DNA of 64,000 nucleotides from positions 2,976,001-3,040,000 of the forward strand of contig JAWKLZ010000001.1 in the NCBI GenBank assembly GCA_041392475.1, written 5' to 3'. The notes under the pieces were generated by a model. It was not told the DNA's origin and ran no database searches. It was given only the letters and a program-made list of their open reading frames with translations. Positions 59,479 to 64,000 of this stretch are shown one piece after another. Source of the DNA: Chitinophagales bacterium (GTDB taxonomy: Bacteria > Bacteroidota > Bacteroidia > Chitinophagales > UBA2359). Position numbers and translations under genes: made by a program. Position 1 is the stretch's first letter. Every line of letters begins with the position of its first letter.

Positions 59479-61884
59479 TCACTCCGCCCTCAACGCCTTC
59501 ACTGGATTCGCCACCGCCGCTGCAATCGCCTGATACCCCACCGACAACCAAGCCACCGCCAACGAAAACGCAATGGCAATCAAAAAGATAGAAATACCCA
59601 TGTCAATCGAATAGGCAAAGTTTTGCAGCCATTGACCCATCGCATAATAGGCAAGCGGCGAAGCAATCACGAAAGCAATCAATACGAGTTTGGTAAATTC
59701 TTTGGAGAAAAGCAAGACGATGTTGCCGACCGTTGCGCCCAAAACCTTGCGGACACCAATCTCCTTCGTTTTTTGAGCAGCCATAAAAGAAACCAAACCA
59801 ACCAAACCCAAACAAGCGATAAAAATGGCGATAAAAGCAAAAATTCGGAACAACTGCTGCAATTTTGCCTCCGACTCATACGCCTGCCCCAAGCGTTCGT
59901 CCAAAAATTGGTATTCAAACAACTGATTGGGAAACATGCTTGTATAGGTATTTTTGATGTCTGCAATGGTTTGTTGAGGGTTGCGGGTTTTCATTTTCAC
60001 TCCAGCCGTGCCAATGAAAATATTGCCTTTGAAGAAGACCGCAGGAATGATTTCCATTTGCAGCGAACGGTTGTGAAAATTTTGAAGCACACCAATAATT
60101 GGCATTTTGAAGCCATTGAAGAAAAGTTCTTCACCCAAAATTGCTTCATTGCTTTCAAAACCCATTTTTTTCACCAATTCCTCATTTACCACCACGCCTT
60201 TGTCATAAACCGAATCTTTTGCAGCTTGCTGCGGATACCATTCACCAGCAGCCAATTGCAGTCCATAAGTGTGCACAAAATCCACGTCCACCGTTTTGAT
60301 TTCCGAATAGATTTTATCTCCCTTTTTGCCTTTATCGCCCATTTCGATATTGGAAGTCCACGAACTTTGTGCAATTGGCGCACCCATCGCATAACTTACG
60401 GCTTCAATGGAAGGATTTTGCAGCAATTCCGTTTTCATGCGCTGCAATTTTGAATCATCGTCATTGGGCAAATCCAACATCACAATCGCTTCTTTGTTGA
60501 AACCCAAATCTTTGTTTTTCAAGTAGTTCATTTGGTAAGTCATCACCAAAGTTCCAACAATCAGCACCTGCGAAATGATGAACTGAAAGACCACCAAACC
60601 CCGACGCATCAAAAGCGAACTTTTTTTGTTGGTTGTCAAGGTGTTTTTGAGGGCAACGGCAGCTTGGTAGCCCGACAAAACCATTGCAGGATAAAAACCC
60701 GCTAAAAAGCTGGTAATCAAAACACTTGAAACGGTGAACAACAGAATGTTTGGGCTAAAAATGTGCAATTGAAGATTTTGCCCCAAAAAATTGTTGAGGT
60801 ACGGAAGGGCTAATTCCGCAAGGGTCAAAGCGAACACAACTGCAATGGTCGTCAGCATCAAGGTTTCTCCCAAAAACTGCTTGACCAACTGTTTTCGATT
60901 CGCTCCCAACACTTTACGCACTCCAACTTCCCTCGACCTTTTCACTGCTTGCGCCGTTGCGATGTTGATGAAATTGATGCAGGCTATCAAGACCAAAAAC
61001 AAACCAATCAAGCCAAAAATCCACAAATAGGTTTTGCTAATCGTTGGGCGGTCAGTCGAACCTTCAAAACGGGTATCGAAGTGCATTTCGGTCAAAGGCT
61101 GCAAAAAATAGTTGCGTTCTGCTGCCCGTCCTTCACTTAGGTATTTTTGCTCGAAAGCTTCAAATCGAGAATTAATGCTTTCAGGTGTTTGATTGTCACC
61201 CAATACAACGTAGGTGCTTCCCGCCCAAGTCCAGTTCCAATTGTCTATATCTCCCACTTCTTTGGCATAGGCTTTCAAGTTCGCAAAACTGATGACCATC
61301 TCAAAATCCAAGTTGCTGTTGTCGGATATGTCTTCCATCAAACCTGTCACTTTCACATCAAATTTTTGGTCGAAAGTGATGGTTTTTCCCAAAACCGATG
61401 CCTCCAGTGGAAACAGTTTTTTGGCTAAACTTCGGGTCAAAACGATGGAATTGGGTTCGGCTAAGGCAGTGGAAGGATTACCTTCTATCCACTGATAGTC
61501 AAACACTTCAAAGAAATGTGAATCTGCAAATATCGAACTTTCTACTTTGAAGAGTTCCTCCCCAACACTGACCATTGTTTCTTGGTGATTGTGGATTTGA
61601 GTGACGTTTTCTAACTCTGGGAAATCGTTGCGAATGGCTTGTCCAACAGGATATTGACTGTATCCATTGAAGCTTTCTTCGTCTCGGTTGAGGCGTTCGC
61701 TTACGACTCGGTAAATTTTGTCGGCTTTGGCATGAAAAAAATCGTAACTTGTTTCATGATTGACTACCAAGAATATGAGTAGGCAACAGGCGATTCCCAA
61801 GGTCAAACCTAAGATGTTGATGAGGGCATATCCTTTGTTGCGGATAAGGTTGCGGTAAGCGGTTTTTATATAGTTTGTAAGCAT
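59479..61884 (-). CDS. Second MacB/FtsX-type ABC transporter permease
   Basis: An 801-residue permease with the same layout as the product of 55314-57737: MLTNYIKTAYRNLIRNKGYALINILGL at the N-terminus (helix about 21-40), a periplasmic MacB-core domain, a coupling motif AVKRSREVGVRKVLGA near 310-325, a second soluble domain and the C-terminal coupling motif AAQKTKEIGVRKVLGA near 690-705. The ATG at 61884 starts the family-conserved N-terminus; the 32 codons upstream are excluded, since they are read from a dispersed repeat. It probably works with the truncated ATPase at the window edge or with the LolD-like ATPase. Confidence 0.92.
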   Translation of the reverse strand: MLTNYIKTAYRNLIRNKGYALINILGLTLGIACCLLIFLVVNHETSYDFFHAKADKIYRVVSERLNRDEESFNGYSQYPVGQAIRNDFPELENVTQIHNHQETMVSVGEELFKVESSIFADSHFFEVFDYQWIEGNPSTALAEPNSIVLTRSLAKKLFPLEASVLGKTITFDQKFDVKVTGLMEDISDNSNLDFEMVISFANLKAYAKEVGDIDNWNWTWAGSTYVVLGDNQTPESINSRFEAFEQKYLSEGRAAERNYFLQPLTEMHFDTRFEGSTDRPTISKTYLWIFGLIGLFLVLIACINFINIATAQAVKRSREVGVRKVLGANRKQLVKQFLGETLMLTTIAVVFALTLAELALPYLNNFLGQNLQLHIFSPNILLFTVSSVLITSFLAGFYPAMVLSGYQAAVALKNTLTTNKKSSLLMRRGLVVFQFIISQVLIVGTLVMTYQMNYLKNKDLGFNKEAIVMLDLPNDDDSKLQRMKTELLQNPSIEAVSYAMGAPIAQSSWTSNIEMGDKGKKGDKIYSEIKTVDVDFVHTYGLQLAAGEWYPQQAAKDSVYDKGVVVNEELVKKMGFESNEAILGEELFFNGFKMPIIGVLQNFHNRSLQMEIIPAVFFKGNIFIGTAGVKMKTRNPQQTIADIKNTYTSMFPNQLFEYQFLDERLGQAYESEAKLQQLFRIFAFIAIFIACLGLVGLVSFMAAQKTKEIGVRKVLGATVGNIVLLFSKEFTKLVLIAFVIASPLAYYAMGQWLQNFAYSIDMGISIFLIAIAFSLAVAWLSVGYQAIAAAVANPVKALRAE

Positions 61885-62237
61885 TTTAGTTATTTTTTGA
61901 ATATTTAGCAAAACTTTACCAACAATTTCCAATTTTGGCAACAGTTGAAGTGGGGATTGAACACAGAGACACAAAGGCACAGAGAATTTTTACTCACTTG
62001 ATTTAGAAAATGAACGCTGAGACGGAGAGACACTGAGATTTTTTTGGTTTTTGAATATGGTTTCTTGTATTGTCATGCTGAAAGCATCTTGTTTGTTTAT
62101 TGAACTGATTTTATTTCTTTTTTCAATCTTATTGGTTATCAATAATTTTTATGTTTTTTTCAACAAGATTTTTCTAAAATGACAAACCATTCAACAATAT
62201 AACCATTCAACAATAAAGCAATATAACAATTCATCCA
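61885..62237. repeat. Gene-free gap with several dispersed repeat copies
   Basis: This 353-bp gap carries two CACAGAG-type copies in the same direction (61956-61991 and 62009-62047) and an inverted pair of the AACAAGAT...TGACAA motif (62070-62095 TTGTCATGCTG...CTTGTTTG and 62161-62186). No gene is visible. Confidence 0.6.
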
Positions 62238-63491
62238 TCACTCCGAAAGAATCAATTCATCCACTTCTCCATACGTATCATAAGAAGAAGTAATTACTCT
62301 ATCCCCTTCCTTCAATCCTTCGGTGACTTCGTAGTTTTTTGGGTTTTGGCGACCGATGCTGATAGACTGTTTTCGGGCGGTATTGGAGTTGGCATCTAAA
62401 ACATAAATCCATGCGCCGCCAGTTTCTTGGTAAAAGCCGCCACGAGGAATCAAAAGTGCTTCACTTTCATCACTTAGCGACAATTTGATTTGCAGACTTT
62501 GCCCCCGTTTGATGCCTTCAGGAGCTTTGTCGGGAAAAAACATATCGACTTCAAAAGTCCCGTTGCTGATTTCGGGAAAAATCTTTTGGATAGTCAAAGG
62601 ATAGCTCGTGCCTGCAAAGGTAAATTCACCCTGCTGACCTGTATAAATCCTTGCTACATAATGTTCGTCCACGCTTGCACGCACTTTGAAGTTGTCCAAA
62701 ACGTCAATCTGCCCTAGGTTTTCACCTCCATTGACCGACTCACCCAGTTCCACTTTGAGGGAAGACAATTGGCCGTCAATAGGAGATTTAACAACAAGAT
62801 TGTCAAGGCTTTGGTCAATTACACCAAGATTTCGTTTCATCAAATCCAAAGACGAACCAATTTGCCCTTTTTGCTGCTCTGAAAGTTGTTGGTCTTGAGC
62901 GATTTTGCGTTGGATAACTGAGCGTTTTTTGATGTTGTAGCTCAATTCTTCTTTCATCTGGTCAAATTCTTCTTTGGAAATAGTGCCTTCTTCTGCAAGG
63001 GTTTTGTTGCGGTTGATGCGACGTTGAAGGTCGGTGATTTGGTAGTCCACGTTGACCAACTGTTCTTCAAGGTTTAAACCATTCTGTTCCATCACAATCT
63101 GTGTGTTTTGAAGGTCGTTGATTTGTTCCAAAAGTTGCGTTTCAAGGTTCATATAACTCAACTGCAAACTGGCATTGGAGAGCTTAATCAACTTTTGTCC
63201 CTTGCGAACCATCTCACCATCTTCCACATATATTTCCTTCACTTGTCCTCCTTCAACAGCATCCAAAAACACCGTTTTGATGGGCAATACATTGCCTGTC
63301 ACAGGAATAAATTCTTTGAAATTTCCTTTTGTTACCGTTGCTACGGTCACTCGATTTTTCTCAACTCTGTATTTTTTTACGCCCGAATTTTTCATGTACC
63401 AAGCCGATAGCAGCACTACGACTACCAACAAACTGGTGTATAAAACAATTTTGCCGAGCGTCCATTTTTTCTTTTTGATAACTTTGTCCAT
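62238..63491 (-). CDS. HlyD/MacA-type periplasmic adaptor protein
   Basis: A 417-residue membrane-fusion protein, held by one N-terminal helix (about 13-32). A beta-barrel/lipoyl part (about 40-105, with the hybrid motif GNVLPIKTVFLDAVEGGQVKEIYVEDGEMVRKGQKLIKL) is followed by a long coiled-coil hairpin (about 105-215, NLETQLLEQINDL...SVIQRKIAQ), the second lipoyl half with DNLVVKSPIDGQLSSL (about 228-245), and the C-terminal beta-barrel. It links inner-membrane permeases of the MacB type to an outer-membrane channel. The gene is followed by the permease gene, consistent with a MacAB-like pump. Confidence 0.9.
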   Translation of the reverse strand: MDKVIKKKKWTLGKIVLYTSLLVVVVLLSAWYMKNSGVKKYRVEKNRVTVATVTKGNFKEFIPVTGNVLPIKTVFLDAVEGGQVKEIYVEDGEMVRKGQKLIKLSNASLQLSYMNLETQLLEQINDLQNTQIVMEQNGLNLEEQLVNVDYQITDLQRRINRNKTLAEEGTISKEEFDQMKEELSYNIKKRSVIQRKIAQDQQLSEQQKGQIGSSLDLMKRNLGVIDQSLDNLVVKSPIDGQLSSLKVELGESVNGGENLGQIDVLDNFKVRASVDEHYVARIYTGQQGEFTFAGTSYPLTIQKIFPEISNGTFEVDMFFPDKAPEGIKRGQSLQIKLSLSDESEALLIPRGGFYQETGGAWIYVLDANSNTARKQSISIGRQNPKNYEVTEGLKEGDRVITSSYDTYGEVDELILSE

Positions 63492-63530
63492 CTGTGGAAT
63501 GAAAATTAAAATGAGAATTAAAAATACCGT

Positions 63531-63734
63531 TTACAACAATTGAACTGCCTCGCTTTCGAGGTTATCGTCGTTGCTGTGATGTACTTCTTTTACTTCTATC
63601 TGCTTCAATGTATTGGTTTCATGCTCGTTATACAAACCGTCAATAGTTGTGTAAATGATGACAGTGAGCAACAAATAACCAATAAGTTTGAAGATAGAAA
63701 GGAAAAAATTGAAAATGGGATGTAATGGGTTCAT
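63531..63734 (-). CDS. Small membrane protein, possible
   Basis: A 67-residue ORF with one hydrophobic helix (about 8-29, FNFFLSIFKLIGYLLLTVII) and a charged C-terminal tail (KQIEVKEVHHSNDDNLESE). It lies between the truncated ATPase gene and the adaptor gene, 39 bp upstream of the latter and on the same strand. It may be a real transporter accessory protein, but the ORF overlaps another frame and I do not recognise it. Confidence 0.5.
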   Translation of the reverse strand: MNPLHPIFNFFLSIFKLIGYLLLTVIIYTTIDGLYNEHETNTLKQIEVKEVHHSNDDNLESEAVQLL

Positions 63735-63793
63735 TTTTGGTCGTGTTTTTAGGTTGATTTTTTGTTTGAGTTAATAGTTGGATTTATGTTTTG

Positions 63794-63839
63794 ATTGCTC
63801 ATTAGCAGTGGGTTTCAAAACCCACCGCTAATGAGCAAT
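63794..63839. repeat. Long near-perfect palindrome carrying an ATPase stop codon
   Basis: Arms of 22 bp (63794-63815 and 63818-63839) differ at one position only and are separated by two bases. The stop codon of the leftward ATPase gene (63828-63830) lies in one arm. No T run follows, so termination is not certain. It may be a transcript-stabilising 3' hairpin or a dispersed repeat. Confidence 0.7.
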
Positions 63840-64000
63840 TGATTTAAGGGTTTCTTCGTTTTTCACCCAACCATCCAACAAATTGACAATTCGATTGCCG
63901 TAAGCCGCATTGCTTTCGGAATGAGTAACTTGTACAATCGTTACACCATCTTTTTTATTCAATTGCTGGAACAATTCCATAATTTCCTCACCTTGCGATG
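63828..64000 (-). CDS. ABC transporter ATPase, C-terminal end only (runs off the window)
   Basis: The visible 56 residues are EEIMELFQQLNKKDGVTIVQVTHS and the following C-terminus NRIVNLLDGW, which correspond to the region after Walker B and the H-loop of LolD/MacB-type ATPases. The 5' part lies beyond the window edge. With the adaptor and permease downstream on the same strand it probably forms a second MacAB-like export system. Confidence 0.75.
   Translation of the reverse strand, partial: SQGEEIMELFQQLNKKDGVTIVQVTHSESNAAYGNRIVNLLDGWVKNEETLKSIAH

Noticed and set aside
59623..60453. Plus-strand ORF of 276 codons inside the second permease gene
   Set aside because: It lies wholly opposite a gene with strong family motifs and shows no recognisable protein features; a shadow of codon bias.
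1..64000. tRNA or rRNA genes
   Set aside because: I saw no cloverleaf-like segments with GGTTCRANYC-type arms or CCA ends, nor rRNA-like conserved stretches, in the gaps. A covariance-model search would be decisive.

Overview
The window looks like chromosomal DNA of a free-living Bacteroidota, most likely a Saprospiria- or Cytophagia-type organism. The evidence is low GC, A-rich leaders with few Shine-Dalgarno sequences, at least four secreted proteins with type IX secretion system (T9SS) sorting domains of type A (M43 protease, beta-helix protein, PKD protein) and type B (2,227-residue modular adhesin), SprB-like repeats, a TonB-dependent receptor with an N-terminal carboxypeptidase-regulatory-like domain, a zinc-type anti-sigma-like protein, and FtsX/MacB permeases of the Bacteroidota type. 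The exact genus cannot be read from the sequence. I saw no rRNA, tRNA, CRISPR array, phage or intact insertion sequence.

Layout. 1-3.8 kb: small secreted protein, secreted M43-type metalloprotease, RluE-like pseudouridine synthase. 4.3-7.2 kb: an unusual stand-alone adenylation-carrier-sulfotransferase protein. 7.2-11.2 kb: a rearranged stretch with dispersed repeats, two tandemly duplicated outer-membrane barrel genes, broken copies of the 3' end of a MoxR ATPase gene, and then the intact moxR-type gene. 11.3-15.6 kb: lipoamide acyltransferase (E2), a DUF368/PopT lipid-carrier translocase, 3-hydroxybutyryl-CoA dehydrogenase, nitroreductase. 15.7-20.5 kb: TonB receptor, a chimeric pseudogene built from pieces of both flanking genes, a YiiX-like lipoprotein and a two-helix membrane protein. 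20.8-25.9 kb: acyl-CoA dehydrogenase, a secreted DUF4874/DUF4832 protein ending in a dockerin-like domain, a cation/Ca2+ antiporter. 26.1-30.9 kb: a divergent sigma-like protein followed by a soluble protein with an H-x3-C-x2-C anti-sigma motif, an AspT/YidE-type transporter, a CaiB/BaiF CoA-transferase. 31.0-46.4 kb: surface proteins (beta-helix protein, PKD protein, giant adhesin) around an alpha/beta hydrolase and an MsbA-like exporter. 46.8-49.9 kb: a 1,051-residue protein joining a CoxE/VWA-like core to two RDD membrane domains. 49.9-52.5 kb: SGNH-like protein plus MBOAT O-acyltransferase. 52.6-55.2 kb: rhomboid protease and BCCT transporter, divergent. 55.3-64.0 kb: a leftward cluster of MacB/FtsX-type ABC transporter parts (two permeases, one complete and one truncated ATPase, one HlyD-type adaptor) with a small alpha/beta hydrolase between them.

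Two themes stand out. First, the region keeps copying pieces of itself: two independent loci (7.7-10.4 kb and 18.8-19.3 kb) hold partial, indel-free copies of neighbouring genes joined at short junctions, and several dispersed repeat and palindrome families sit in the gaps. Second, three protein architectures are unusual enough to deserve experiments: the A-T-sulfotransferase protein, the sigma-like/zinc anti-sigma-like pair, and the CoxE-like/RDD fusion, which may be related functionally to the MoxR ATPase in the same window.
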